This document shows, one piece after another, positions 1-8,107 of a stretch of 49,088 nt of DNA. A program made the position numbers and the translations under genes. Source of the DNA: Saprospiraceae bacterium (GTDB lineage Bacteria; Bacteroidota; Bacteroidia; Chitinophagales; Saprospiraceae); contig JAIYAP010000006.1 in NCBI GenBank assembly GCA_027488935.1, positions 1 through 49,088 of the forward strand. Reading direction: 5' to 3'. Position 1 is the first letter of the stretch; each line of letters starts with the position of its first letter. The notes beneath the pieces were generated by a model. That model was not told where the DNA came from. It saw only the letters and a list, made by a program, of their open reading frames with translations, and searched no databases.

Positions 1-94
1 GAGGTGTCACCTTCCCGAGGTGTCACCTTCCCGAGGTGTCACCTTCCCGAGGTGTCACCTTCCCGAGGTGTCACCTTCCCGAGGTGTCACCTTC
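1..94. repeat. 16-bp palindromic tandem repeat, about six copies
   Basis: The unit GAGGTGTCACCTTCCC is repeated head to tail five times, with a sixth partial copy, and probably continues beyond the left edge. Each unit contains the near-perfect palindrome AGGTG-T-CACCT. There are no spacers, so it is not a CRISPR array. Two further units lie at 2586-2613, so the family is dispersed and brackets the two genes in between. Confidence 0.9.
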
Positions 95-158
95 AAGTCT
101 TACCAACCAACTACAACAAACTTAATATTCCAAAATCAAATTAACCTTATCCTAATCG

Positions 159-166
159 TAAGTTTG
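159..166 (+). promoter_or_regulatory. Possible -7 box for the RCC1-repeat gene
   Basis: TAAGTTTG matches the Bacteroidota -7 consensus TAnnTTTG and lies 20 bases before the start codon at 187. No convincing TTG -33 box is seen at the usual distance, so the call rests on this one box. Confidence 0.35.
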
Positions 167-186
167 TATAAAATTTCACCCGCCCA

Positions 187-1566
187 ATGAAACAAACCCT
201 CGCCCTAGTGTTTTACTGCCTGTGCTTTACCAGCAGCATCAAAGCCCAATGTTGGCAAAGCCTCGCCGCCAGCGCCTTTCATACCAATGCCGTCAAAGCC
301 GACGGTACCCTCTGGGGCTGGGGACGCAACACGTTCGGACAATTGGGCGATGGCACTACCGACGATAAATTGAGTCCCACCCAAATTGGAACCGACCATA
401 ACTGGAAAAGTGTATTTGCGGGCGACTTTTTTGCCATCGCGCTCAAAACCGACGGCACCCTGTGGGCCTGGGGACAAAACACCCACGGACAATTGGGCAT
501 CGGAAACCAAATTGATCAAAAAAGCCCCATTCAAATCGGAACCGATACCGATTGGGAAACCGCATCGGCGGGCGGATTTTTTAGCATGGCGCTCAAAACC
601 AATGGCACTCTCTGGACCTGGGGCTATAATTTTTACGGACAATTGGGCGATGGAACCAACATCAATAAAAAAAGCCCGGTTCAAGTGGGAGCTAGCCATG
701 CCTGGAAAACAATTTCCGCAGGCTGGGCACATGCAATTGCCCTTCAAGCAGACTCCAGTTTGTGGACCTGGGGCTACAATAATTTAGGCCAATTGGGCAA
801 CGGAACCCTACAAAATCAATATACACCCCAGCAAATTGGCCTTGAAAAAGACTGGTCGCAGCCCGCTGCAGGCGGTTTTCACTCCATGGCGCTAAAAAAC
901 AACGGAACCTTATACACCTGGGGCGATAACGAATACGGCGCTTTAGGCGATGGCACAACCGTTTCAACCTCTGCACCACTCCAAATGGGAATTGATACTG
1001 ACTGGCATTTCATCGATGCCGGTTCTGAATATTCCCTCGCGCTCAAAACCAACGGCGCCCTTTTTACCTGGGGCGGAAACTATTACGGGCAATTAGGCGA
1101 CGGAACAAACGTGCAAAAAAACAGCCCGGTACAAATTGGAACCGACCAGGATTGGACCCCGCTCACTTCCTGCTACGATTACCACACCTTTATCGTAAAA
1201 ACCGACGGATCCCTGTGGGCCTGCGGACGAAACCACAAAGGACAATTGGGCAACGGAACCACCACCAATCAATCTAATTTTGTGCAGATCGACTGCCCAA
1301 CGGTAGCCGTGCTTGCCCCAATACAACCCTTACCGTTCGAAATATTCCCCAACCCCGCCTGCGAACAAATCCGCCTGCAATGGTCAGACGAGCGCTGGAG
1401 CAATGTCCAGTTCGAAATCAGCGATATGTTGGGCCAAACGATCCTTTCGAAGCAATCTTTGCCGTTTGACCAGCAAATTCGAGTGGAAACGCTACCAAAA
1501 GGGGTTTATTTCCTGCATCTATACCACGCACAGGGTCAGTTCAGTCGATCGTTTGTAAAGATTTAA
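187..1566 (+). CDS. Secreted RCC1-repeat beta-propeller protein with T9SS sorting domain
   Basis: The 459-residue product begins with a signal peptide (hydrophobic to about residue 20, ending SIKAQ). It then carries seven RCC1-type repeats of about 50 residues, each with a core such as GTLWGWGRNTFGQLGDGT, enough for a complete seven-bladed propeller. The last 75 residues (from FEIFPNPA, with SDMLGQ and LPKGVYFLHL) are a type IX secretion C-terminal sorting domain, so the protein is probably exported across the outer membrane and anchored or released there. RCC1 propellers are protein-interaction scaffolds; no catalytic site is visible and the partner is unknown. The gene stands alone between two copies of a 16-bp palindromic repeat. 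The repeated blades are also similar at DNA level, which could favour recombination between them. Confidence 0.9.
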   Translation: MKQTLALVFYCLCFTSSIKAQCWQSLAASAFHTNAVKADGTLWGWGRNTFGQLGDGTTDDKLSPTQIGTDHNWKSVFAGDFFAIALKTDGTLWAWGQNTHGQLGIGNQIDQKSPIQIGTDTDWETASAGGFFSMALKTNGTLWTWGYNFYGQLGDGTNINKKSPVQVGASHAWKTISAGWAHAIALQADSSLWTWGYNNLGQLGNGTLQNQYTPQQIGLEKDWSQPAAGGFHSMALKNNGTLYTWGDNEYGALGDGTTVSTSAPLQMGIDTDWHFIDAGSEYSLALKTNGALFTWGGNYYGQLGDGTNVQKNSPVQIGTDQDWTPLTSCYDYHTFIVKTDGSLWACGRNHKGQLGNGTTTNQSNFVQIDCPTVAVLAPIQPLPFEIFPNPACEQIRLQWSDERWSNVQFEISDMLGQTILSKQSLPFDQQIRVETLPKGVYFLHLYHAQGQFSRSFVKI

Positions 1567-1663
1567 ATCTGTGTTAATTTTTATCATTTTTTCTGGAGGG
1601 GCAACATTTTAATAGGTGTTCATCCGTTTATGGAGTGGTGATTATTAATCAATATACTCCATA

Positions 1664-2569
1664 ATGCAACTTAAAAAACACTTCATCCTGGTTTTCCTAT
1701 TGGTTTTATCAACGCATTTTTTGCATACCCAAACCACAAAAACCATTTATTACCCCAACTTTTTTGGATTAAAGCGCCAATTTGATGCCGATACCTTACC
1801 AGATTTTGAACAAATTATAATCGCAGATAAAACAATCGCATTCCGGCATTTTTTCCCACATCAGAAAATCGTTGAATCAGAATACCTTTATCTAGCCAAT
1901 GATACTTTTCTCTTTCTCAAATATCTGTTACCGAACCACGCCATTGCAGCACAAGGAAAAGTCGTCGCATCCATTTGCTGTGCATTCGAAGACTCCGTTT
2001 ATACCTTTAATCCAGAAACTTTTGAGGAGCAACTAACGCTGGAAAGGTATTTGGATTGGTCTAAGGAAGGTGCTTGGAGATACGATAACGCCCAATTTTA
2101 TGAATATGGAAACTATAAAAATAATGTAAAAATTGGGGAATGGTACAATTGGGATTACACCACCCATCACGGAGTTTACCAGACATTTGACACCTTAGGA
2201 AATCTACTAAAAGAAACACCCCAAAATTTAGTTGAAACGCAACAGAAAGACAGTATTTTAAACGGAGTACTTGGATCGTGGGAAATTTCAAGGATAAAGG
2301 GCAATGCAATAGAATTGAATAAGTCATATCCCAAAGTGGAACGCGGATATTATGGAACATTATTTTTCACAAAAGACCAGGTTCGAATCAAACCTAACAT
2401 TCAGTGTGGAACTGGATTAGACTTAAAATCAATTAAAAAACGACTTATTAATATATGGAGTATGGATGATTCCCTGACACTATATATTGACGTCTATGGT
2501 TTTGAAAATCAGAAATACAAAATCACTTATTTGGATAGAAATGAAATGCGACTTTTGAGCGTGGAATGA
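1664..2569 (+). CDS. Exported protein of unknown function
   Basis: This 301-residue protein has a clear signal peptide (MQLKKHF, then a leucine-rich core ending near residue 23). The middle (about residues 130-185) has tyrosine/tryptophan/glycine-rich short repeats such as YGNYKNNVKIGEWYNWDY, similar to MORN/YwqK-type repeats that other Bacteroidota exported proteins use. The C-terminal 100 residues (from LNGVLGSWEISRIKG) resemble the start of a lipocalin-like barrel (GxW motif followed by beta strands), which is inference only. It has no lipobox and no T9SS tail, so periplasm is the likely location. I do not recognise a named family. It is lower in GC than the RCC1 gene before it. Confidence 0.7.
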   Translation: MQLKKHFILVFLLVLSTHFLHTQTTKTIYYPNFFGLKRQFDADTLPDFEQIIIADKTIAFRHFFPHQKIVESEYLYLANDTFLFLKYLLPNHAIAAQGKVVASICCAFEDSVYTFNPETFEEQLTLERYLDWSKEGAWRYDNAQFYEYGNYKNNVKIGEWYNWDYTTHHGVYQTFDTLGNLLKETPQNLVETQQKDSILNGVLGSWEISRIKGNAIELNKSYPKVERGYYGTLFFTKDQVRIKPNIQCGTGLDLKSIKKRLINIWSMDDSLTLYIDVYGFENQKYKITYLDRNEMRLLSVE

Positions 2570-2585
2570 GCGGAAGAAGTTTACC

Positions 2586-2613
2586 GAAGGTGTCACCTTC
2601 CGAGGTGTCACCT
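2586..2613. repeat. Two dispersed copies of the 16-bp palindromic repeat
   Basis: Two adjacent units (GAAGGTGTCACCTTC and GAGGTGTCACCTCC) match the tandem array at the window start. The first is a perfect palindrome around a central T. They lie just downstream of the stop codon at 2569. Confidence 0.8.
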
Positions 2614-2634
2614 CCAAAAGTACCCCCTGTACCA

Positions 2635-2712
2635 CCACCGATTACACGGATTAACACAGATTTTTATTCATTTCGGACTAAAAAAACCTGTGTTAATCCG
2701 TGTAATCCGTGG
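2635..2712. repeat. Long inverted repeat, 25-bp arms
   Basis: The arms at 2635-2659 and 2688-2712 are complementary at 24 of 25 positions (core GATTACACGGATTAACACAG and its reverse complement), separated by 28 bases. The next gene starts 48 bases further on. No T-run follows directly, so a mobile or REP-like palindrome is as likely as a terminator. Apart from this, the interval 2570-2759 holds only the 16-bp repeats. Confidence 0.8.
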
Positions 2713-2759
2713 TAATCCCCCCCTATTTTTGTCCATTAAATTTCTAATTCACACCCACC

Positions 2760-3236
2760 ATGAACACACCCGCCACCATCGCCAAACACTTCCGGGAAGT
2801 ATATTTTGGCGGCAACTGGACAACATCCAACCTCCAGCAGCACCTAAAAGACGTAAATTGGCAACAAGCCACCACCCAGGTGTATGATTTTAACACCATC
2901 GCGACCCTCGTAAACCATATCCACTATTACGTACGTGTGGCCACCAAAGTATTACAAGGCGGCCCGCTAGAAGGCAAAGACGAACTTAGTTTTGCCCACC
3001 CAAGCATCCAATCACAAGCCGATTGGGAGGCCATCCTCTCACAAACCTGGTCTGAAGCCGAAGCCTTTGCGCAATTGATCGAGCAATTGCCGGAAGACAT
3101 CCTCGGTGCCGACTTTGGCGACTCGAAATACGGTACCTATTACCGGAACCTGCATGGCATTGTGGAACATACGCATTATCATTTGGGGCAAATTGTGCTT
3201 GTGAAGAAAATTATCCAAGCCCAAAACCAGGCGTAA
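2760..3236 (+). CDS. DinB-like four-helix metal-binding protein
   Basis: The 158-residue protein fits the DinB / YfiT-like four-helix-bundle superfamily in length and in the placing of histidines. A first cluster is seen at residues 53-55 (NHIHYY) and a second near the C-terminus (H137, H139, H141 in EHTHYHLGQI), together able to hold a divalent metal as in this superfamily. Family members include thiol-dependent transferases and stress-associated proteins; the substrate here cannot be told from sequence. There is no signal peptide, so it is cytoplasmic. The ATG at 2760 follows the long inverted repeat directly. It is followed 12 bases later by a transglutaminase-like gene and the two may be co-transcribed. 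Confidence 0.75.
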   Translation: MNTPATIAKHFREVYFGGNWTTSNLQQHLKDVNWQQATTQVYDFNTIATLVNHIHYYVRVATKVLQGGPLEGKDELSFAHPSIQSQADWEAILSQTWSEAEAFAQLIEQLPEDILGADFGDSKYGTYYRNLHGIVEHTHYHLGQIVLVKKIIQAQNQA

Positions 3237-3248
3237 TAACCGTTCAAC

Positions 3249-3809
3249 TTGATGCGGTTTATACTTAAAACCATAGGATATTGCCTGGTTATCCTACTGA
3301 TCGGCTGCTTGTTTAGAGGCCCCATTTTTCGCGCTTGCATCCAGTATACCCGTGTGGGCGACCGCCCTACCCTGCTGCTGACAAATCGAGCACTCCAACA
3401 AACCATTGAGCAGTTTCCCCTCGACCAAGATGCCGACATAGAAACCATGATCCACGCAACGCTGACCATGAGCAATCAATATTTACATTTTTCAGGTCAG
3501 CGCAAATCACAGGATCCCAACCAAATGCTCGAGGATGGTCGCGCCAATTGCATCGGTTATGCCGCCTTTTTTGCCAGCGTTTTAACCTGTCTCCTGCAAA
3601 AACGACACCAGCAGGATCAATTTGAAGTAAAACACCTGATCGGGAAACTAGATTTCTGGGGATACAATTTGCATCAAATTAGCAATGACCCGTTTTATAA
3701 AGACCAAGACTATAATGTTATAACCAATATAAAAACCGGCAAAAAAATATTCGTTGATCCTAGTGTAGCGGATTGTTTTTGGATTAATCGGGTGCGTAGC
3801 GAGCAATAA
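3249..3809 (+). CDS. Membrane-anchored transglutaminase-like protein
   Basis: The 186-residue protein has one N-terminal membrane segment (about residues 4-24) and then a domain that looks like the transglutaminase/cysteine-protease fold. C101 lies in GRANCIGYAAFFASVL, the usual position of the nucleophile at the start of a helix, and D170 lies in KKIFVDPS, the usual third residue of the triad. The histidine expected just before the DYNV strand is not there (the segment reads YKDQDYNV), so either H129/H142 serves or the enzyme is inactive. It starts 12 bases after the DinB-like gene. The start could be either of the two adjacent methionines. The assignment rests on motif reading alone. Confidence 0.5.
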   Translation: MMRFILKTIGYCLVILLIGCLFRGPIFRACIQYTRVGDRPTLLLTNRALQQTIEQFPLDQDADIETMIHATLTMSNQYLHFSGQRKSQDPNQMLEDGRANCIGYAAFFASVLTCLLQKRHQQDQFEVKHLIGKLDFWGYNLHQISNDPFYKDQDYNVITNIKTGKKIFVDPSVADCFWINRVRSEQ

Positions 3810-3810
3810 A

Positions 3811-4020
3811 AAGAATATCGAACACCGAACACCGAATATCGAACGCCGAAATAGCGGGATACGCTAAGCATTCTGCGCTATCCCAAGCCGAACGCACCCA
3901 CTTCGAAATTCGGTGTTCAGTGTTCGGTGTTCGATATTCCACCAGGCCGAACGCACCCACTTCAAATTTCGGTGTTCGGTGTTCGGTGTTCGATATTCCT
4001 TTTTCCGTGTTCGATATTAA
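3811..4020. repeat. Palindromic intergenic repeat (GAATATCGAACACCGAA family), copy A
   Basis: The segment begins with runs of GAACACCGAA/GAATATCGAA and ends with their reverse complements TTCGGTGTTCGGTGTTCGATATTC-like runs, enclosing ATAGCGG, GCTAAGCATTC and GAACGCACCCACTT blocks. The last part is repeated twice in copy A. The same order of blocks recurs at 5720-5826. It can form a long hairpin and looks like a non-coding dispersed element (REP- or MITE-like). An open frame that runs through it into the M15 peptidase gene is not taken as coding. Confidence 0.85.
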
Positions 4021-4114
4021 GTTTTCAGACCATAATTCGGAAATCACCTTATTTTTAACTACTTTCGTATTTTTAGCCAGCCCCTGTCATCTTAGTACCA
4101 CCTTTACCTACCCT

Positions 4115-4660
4115 ATGTCGGCAGACCTAACACTCCTAATACCCGAATTCCGATTAAAAGTAATCTCCCTCCTTCAAAATTGCGCCCAACGAGGCATTGA
4201 ACTGCGGCCCAGGGCGACCTTGCGCGACCCTTTCATCCAGGCCCGTTACTGGCGACAATCCAGACCGATCGCCGAAATCAACCAAAAAATCAAGGACTTA
4301 AAAGAAAACGGGGCCCATTTCATTGCCGATTGTATCCACGCCGTCGGGTTTCAACAAGGCGCACACGTCACCAATGCCATTCCCGGACTGTCCTGGCACC
4401 AATGGGGCGAAGCGGTCGATTGTTTTTGGGTTATGGACGAACATGCCATTCAATTCCTGCACACGCCCACGCACGAGACCAACGGACTCATGATTTACGC
4501 CACCGAAGCCGAAAAAATAGGCCTCGACGCCGGTTTTTTCTGGGAATCCTTCCGCGACGCGCCCCATGTGCAACTCCGAAAAGCCGCCAGTCCGGCAAGT
4601 TTATATACTTTAGCGGCCATTGACGCCGAGATGCAAATGCGTTTTGAACAATACGATTAA
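4115..4660 (+). CDS. M15 family peptidase (L-Ala-D-Glu / D-Ala-D-Ala peptidase-like)
   Basis: The protein (181 residues from the ATG at 4115) has the zinc-peptidase M15 signature SWHQWGEAVD (S-x-H-x-x-G-x-A-x-D, giving the first zinc His and Asp) and a later APHVQL motif giving the third zinc His. The aromatic-rich GFFWESFRDAPHVQ context is typical of the M15C/endolysin-like branch that cuts peptidoglycan stem peptides. The N-terminal part (GIELRPRATLRDPFIQARYWRQ) also matches this branch. I chose 4115 over an upstream ATG at 3920 because the extra 65 residues would be encoded by the palindromic repeat. No signal peptide is seen, so it may be cytoplasmic, phage-derived, or need a holin-like route. 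Confidence 0.85.
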   Translation: MSADLTLLIPEFRLKVISLLQNCAQRGIELRPRATLRDPFIQARYWRQSRPIAEINQKIKDLKENGAHFIADCIHAVGFQQGAHVTNAIPGLSWHQWGEAVDCFWVMDEHAIQFLHTPTHETNGLMIYATEAEKIGLDAGFFWESFRDAPHVQLRKAASPASLYTLAAIDAEMQMRFEQYD

Positions 4661-4690
4661 AACTTCCACCCTAAACCGAGTGCTTTTCCA

Positions 4691-5719
4691 ATGTTTTTCC
4701 TGAAAATGTTACGCTACCTCCTGCTTATCCTGCCCATGTCCATTTTATCCCTCCTGTTTGGCTGCCGGGACAAAAAAAGTGCTGAAAACAAAGTCCCAGA
4801 GGATTGGCCCCGCTTTCTTGACACCGCGATAAACGGTCTCCACCTCCAACCGCTTGTGTTGGAAGAGGGATACACCTTTCAGTCCTTTTACATTACGCCC
4901 AACCAGCAACAGGTGTACGTGGTTGCTGCCAAAGCACGCAAACAAAAAGATACAACCAGGTCCCACCCGTCTGAGCCAATTCCGATGGATTACCGGTTTT
5001 TATGCCTCGATCAAACGGGTAAAACCTTGTATTTCAAGGACTATCCGAACGTAAACTGGGGCTACGGCTCCTTTGGCATGCTGGAAAACCATTTCGTCGT
5101 GCGCATCCTGGATTATTTCCTGGAATTAGACCCCGCCAACTTTGCCATTTTGGATAAAATTCCGGTCCACAATTCCGCCTACATCTCCTGGAAAGAAACC
5201 GAACGCACCTTCGATGAGCACCGCGATTATTACCAGGCGCAATTTAATAAATTATACAAAAACCCGCAAGCGCGCTGGCTGGAATACAGTCCCATACCCG
5301 AATATCTGATCTGGGTAGACGGACCCAAAGGTTTACGCGCCGCCTGGGGCCCTGTAAGTTATGACGACTCCCTTTTGGACGACCTGAAAAAACACTTTCC
5401 ACCCATTTCCTTGAAAATCAATCCAATGGCGGTAAATGATCTATCCGGAAACGCCAACTTTTCCATCCAGGACGGCAACAACAGCATCACCGAAGTGGCA
5501 CGTATATCGGCTGGCACCGAATTCAGTTACCCCAATTATATGGAACGGACCACCGTACAATATGAATTAAAATTGGCGGGAAAAACCATTCGTTTTAGCA
5601 CCTCTGATAAAAAACGGCATGCTTTGCAATTGTATTTTGCCGATAACCTATATTTGTGCACGGAAGATGGGACGGCTTGGGTGGCGTATGAGGAGACGCT
5701 TTATCGGGTTAAATTGTAA
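4691..5719 (+). CDS. Predicted lipoprotein of unknown function
   Basis: The 342-residue product starts with a hydrophobic segment ending in a lipobox (LLFGC, Cys at residue 25), so it is expected to be lipid-anchored. The body is rich in aromatic and beta-strand-forming residues (for example FLCLDQTGKTLYFKDYPN, ILDYFLELDPANF, LYLCTEDGTAWVAYEETLY), a pattern like a WD/PQQ-type propeller that reads out repeated strands, but no repeat family can be named with confidence. A second in-frame ATG at 4706 would still leave a complete signal sequence. The gene starts 30 bases after the M15 peptidase gene and is followed by copy B of the palindromic repeat. Confidence 0.7.
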   Translation: MFFLKMLRYLLLILPMSILSLLFGCRDKKSAENKVPEDWPRFLDTAINGLHLQPLVLEEGYTFQSFYITPNQQQVYVVAAKARKQKDTTRSHPSEPIPMDYRFLCLDQTGKTLYFKDYPNVNWGYGSFGMLENHFVVRILDYFLELDPANFAILDKIPVHNSAYISWKETERTFDEHRDYYQAQFNKLYKNPQARWLEYSPIPEYLIWVDGPKGLRAAWGPVSYDDSLLDDLKKHFPPISLKINPMAVNDLSGNANFSIQDGNNSITEVARISAGTEFSYPNYMERTTVQYELKLAGKTIRFSTSDKKRHALQLYFADNLYLCTEDGTAWVAYEETLYRVKL

Positions 5720-5826
5720 AAGGAATATCGAACACCGAAATAGCGGTCAAGGCTAAGCATTCCGTGCAATTCTAAGCTGAACGCACCCACTTCGAAATTC
5801 GGTGTTCGGTGTTCGATATTCATTTT
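5720..5826. repeat. Palindromic intergenic repeat (GAATATCGAACACCGAA family), copy B
   Basis: Same blocks as the copy at 3811-4020, once through: GAATATCGAACACCGAAA, ATAGCGG, GGCTAAGCATTC, GAACGCACCCACTTCGAA, then TTCGGTGTTCGGTGTTCGAT. The ends are reverse complements. The two copies bracket the M15 peptidase and lipoprotein genes. Confidence 0.85.
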
Positions 5827-5841
5827 TCCGGTGTTTAAAAT

Positions 5842-5858
5842 GCGGGGGCTAGCCCCGC
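5842..5858 (-). terminator. GC-rich hairpin at the end of the U32 gene
   Basis: GCGGGGGCTAGCCCCGC folds on itself with one bulged G and lies three bases past the U32 stop codon on the minus strand, where it is followed by ATTTTAAA. A true U-run is missing, so termination strength is uncertain. Confidence 0.5.
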
Positions 5859-5860
5859 AG

Positions 5861-7726
5861 CTACGGTTCGTCTTCTATGACGAACTCCGCGTCCTTCTCC
5901 CAAATCTCCATCTCGCAAGGCTTGCAATTAAACTTCAACTTATACTCCACTTCCCCATGTTTCAGGGTAAGCGGCTCCGCAAGTTTGGTGCCCATCGTCT
6001 CCCGTTGGTAGCGCGGACATTTACCCAACTCATATTTCACGCAATATTTCGTCACCATCACCCGCGATTTGCCGGGATCCCATTGCAATTCAAACGCCTT
6101 TTCAATTTCCGTGACGCCGTGGCGTTTGTAAAATGCCCGCGCCAGTTTATTCGATACATTAAAGGTAAAATCCAGTTCCTGCACCGGATACGGATGCTCC
6201 GTTTTCACCAGCACATGCTCGGCGCGTTGATATCCTTGAATACGCACTTCCACCAATTGCTCCAGCGCTTGCCGGCGGATTTCATTCACCTTCGAATTAG
6301 GTAAAAACCAGGCCTGCGCAACATCCACCACCACCCCATCGGCGATAAACGGCGTATTGCCCGTTTTAGCCAGGTTCTTTTGAATATTTTCGAGCAAACC
6401 CTCGGCATTTTTAGCCAATTCCTTGGGCGTTTCTAAGTAAGCCGTGGTTTCGTGTCCGTCTTCATCCACCACGTGCAGACAAAAACCGGTTTCCGTTTCG
6501 CTAAAACGCATGTTGACCCCGATTTTCCGCACCGCGCTGTTTTCATTTTCCACCATCCGGATAAACTCCGCATCCAAATTGCGGTATATTTCTGTGCCCG
6601 CCGGAATTGGCTTCAGTTCATTAGGCACCACCAGATCATTCACAATAATATTCACCTGCAGTCCGTCGCCCACCCCGGCTTCATTTACGAAGTACAGGCC
6701 GTCGCCATTGTTGAGCAGTTCGTGGTTTTCGATCACATAACCATTCGCCTTGATTTCCAGCAACTTACCAATATACTGCCCTTGCGATTTCGGACTTTCC
6801 CAGGAGCCAATCCGCGCATGACGCTGGTTGACAAAATAATCCGTGTAGCCCCGGTTGAAACTGCGGTCCAGTTCCGGCTCAAACTGGTAAAACGTACGAC
6901 CGGAAGATGCTTTTTCGTATTGTTCGGGATGCGCTTCCAGGAACGCGTCCAATTTTTTGCGCAGGTAGGAAGTATTGTTTTTCACATACACCAAATCCTT
7001 CAGGCGGCCTTCAATTTTAAACGAAGAAATGCCCGCGCGGATCAGGTTCGGCAGTTCATCGCTCAGGTTCAGGTCCTTGATCGAGAGCAGGTGGCTGTTT
7101 TCGATCAGCGTTTCCCCTTTCCCGTCGATGAGTTGGTACGGCAGCCTGCAGTTTTGAGCACAGGAGCCGCGGTTGGCCGAGCGCTCGCCATTGGCCACAC
7201 TCATGTAGCAGTTGCCGCTAAACGACACACACAGCGCACCCGTGACAAAAAACTCCAGATCCACGGGCGTGGCATCATGGATAGACTTAATCTGATCCAG
7301 GTTCAGTTCCCTAGCCAAAACCACCCGCTGGATCCCTGCATCGGCCAGAAACTTCACATGCGTGGCATCGCGGTTGTTCGCCTGCGTGCTCGCGTGCAAG
7401 ACGATGGGAGGAAGGTCCATTTCCAAAATCGCCATATCCTGAATAATCAGCGCATCCACGCCGATGTGGTACAGTTCCCAGATCAGTTGCCGGCAAGCCT
7501 CCAATTCATTGTCATATAGAATGGTATTCACCGTCACCAGCACCTTCGCTTTAAACAAATGGGCATACCGCACCATTTCCGCGATGTCTTCCACCGAGTT
7601 GGTCGCATTGGTGCGGGCCCCGAAGGTATGCGCGCCCATGTACACCGCATCCGCACCGGCGTTGATGGCCGCCATACCCTGATACAGGTTTTTGGCGGGG
7701 GAAAGGATTTCTATTTTTCTGCTCAT
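5861..7726 (-). CDS. U32 family peptidase-like protein (RlhA/YhbU type)
   Basis: The 621-residue protein carries the U32 signature: FFVTGALCVSFSGNCYMS followed by GERSANRGSCAQNCRLPY, preceded by an N-terminal TIM-barrel pattern (ILSPAKNLYQGMAAINAGAD). The C-terminal domain has two Cys pairs, YCVKYELGKCP and NCKPCEMEI, as in the long U32 branch that includes E. coli RlhA, where U32 proteins are now known to act in iron-sulfur-dependent hydroxylation of RNA bases rather than as proteases. Length (about 620-650) agrees with that branch. The most likely job is 23S rRNA or tRNA modification; collagenase-type annotation is historical. It is a single gene on the minus strand, with higher GC than the island upstream of it. 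Confidence 0.85.
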   Translation of the reverse strand: MSRKIEILSPAKNLYQGMAAINAGADAVYMGAHTFGARTNATNSVEDIAEMVRYAHLFKAKVLVTVNTILYDNELEACRQLIWELYHIGVDALIIQDMAILEMDLPPIVLHASTQANNRDATHVKFLADAGIQRVVLARELNLDQIKSIHDATPVDLEFFVTGALCVSFSGNCYMSVANGERSANRGSCAQNCRLPYQLIDGKGETLIENSHLLSIKDLNLSDELPNLIRAGISSFKIEGRLKDLVYVKNNTSYLRKKLDAFLEAHPEQYEKASSGRTFYQFEPELDRSFNRGYTDYFVNQRHARIGSWESPKSQGQYIGKLLEIKANGYVIENHELLNNGDGLYFVNEAGVGDGLQVNIIVNDLVVPNELKPIPAGTEIYRNLDAEFIRMVENENSAVRKIGVNMRFSETETGFCLHVVDEDGHETTAYLETPKELAKNAEGLLENIQKNLAKTGNTPFIADGVVVDVAQAWFLPNSKVNEIRRQALEQLVEVRIQGYQRAEHVLVKTEHPYPVQELDFTFNVSNKLARAFYKRHGVTEIEKAFELQWDPGKSRVMVTKYCVKYELGKCPRYQRETMGTKLAEPLTLKHGEVEYKLKFNCKPCEMEIWEKDAEFVIEDEP

Positions 7727-8107
7727 GCTGGCGTTGTTATTTGGGCATTTTGGGATAGCGGGCGCAAAATTAGGGAAAATTGGGGTTTGGTGGGGGATTT
7801 TTTTGGGGCATTGTCGTAGTGTGGTTATGGAAATTAATGGGGAAGGGTGAATTATAGTTTTTTTGTAAAAAAGTATAATTTTTTTTAGGTATATATAAAA
7901 CGTGTGTTGTATGTTTGTGGGAGGATTACCGCAACTGGCCGGAGATAGGGGTTTTAGATTAGGGGATTGATTTATTATGGTGTATTACTAGGGAATTATT
8001 GGGTAGATATTGAGGGTATAGGTGAAAGGGGTGATGTTGTCCCATACTTCTAGTATAGTTGTCAATAAAATTAACACATCAATCACTTTAAAATAAAAAT
8101 AAATAAA
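7727..8107. other. Left edge of the AT-rich cassette array
   Basis: The first 150 bases hold nothing I recognise. From about 7889 the sequence matches the promoter/leader half of the spacers found between the cassettes downstream: ATATATAAAA, TATGTTTG at 7910-7917 (Bacteroidota -7 box), ATTACCGCAACTG, GATAGGGGTTTTA, GATTGATTTAT, GTATTACT. The recombinase tail that precedes these blocks in the other copies is absent here, and the -33 box is degenerate. A sharp fall in GC marks the start of foreign DNA. Confidence 0.7.

Noticed and set aside
1-94. CRISPR array
   Set aside because: The 16-bp units are directly joined with no unique spacers, and no cas genes are present.
3920-4114. N-terminal extension of the M15 peptidase gene
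   Set aside because: The extra codons are encoded by the palindromic intergenic repeat; the ATG at 4115 gives a normal-length protein.
6452-7519. Long open frame (355 codons) on the + strand
   Set aside because: It lies wholly inside the U32 gene on the other strand and its composition (many Arg, Gln, Val, His) is that of an antisense shadow.
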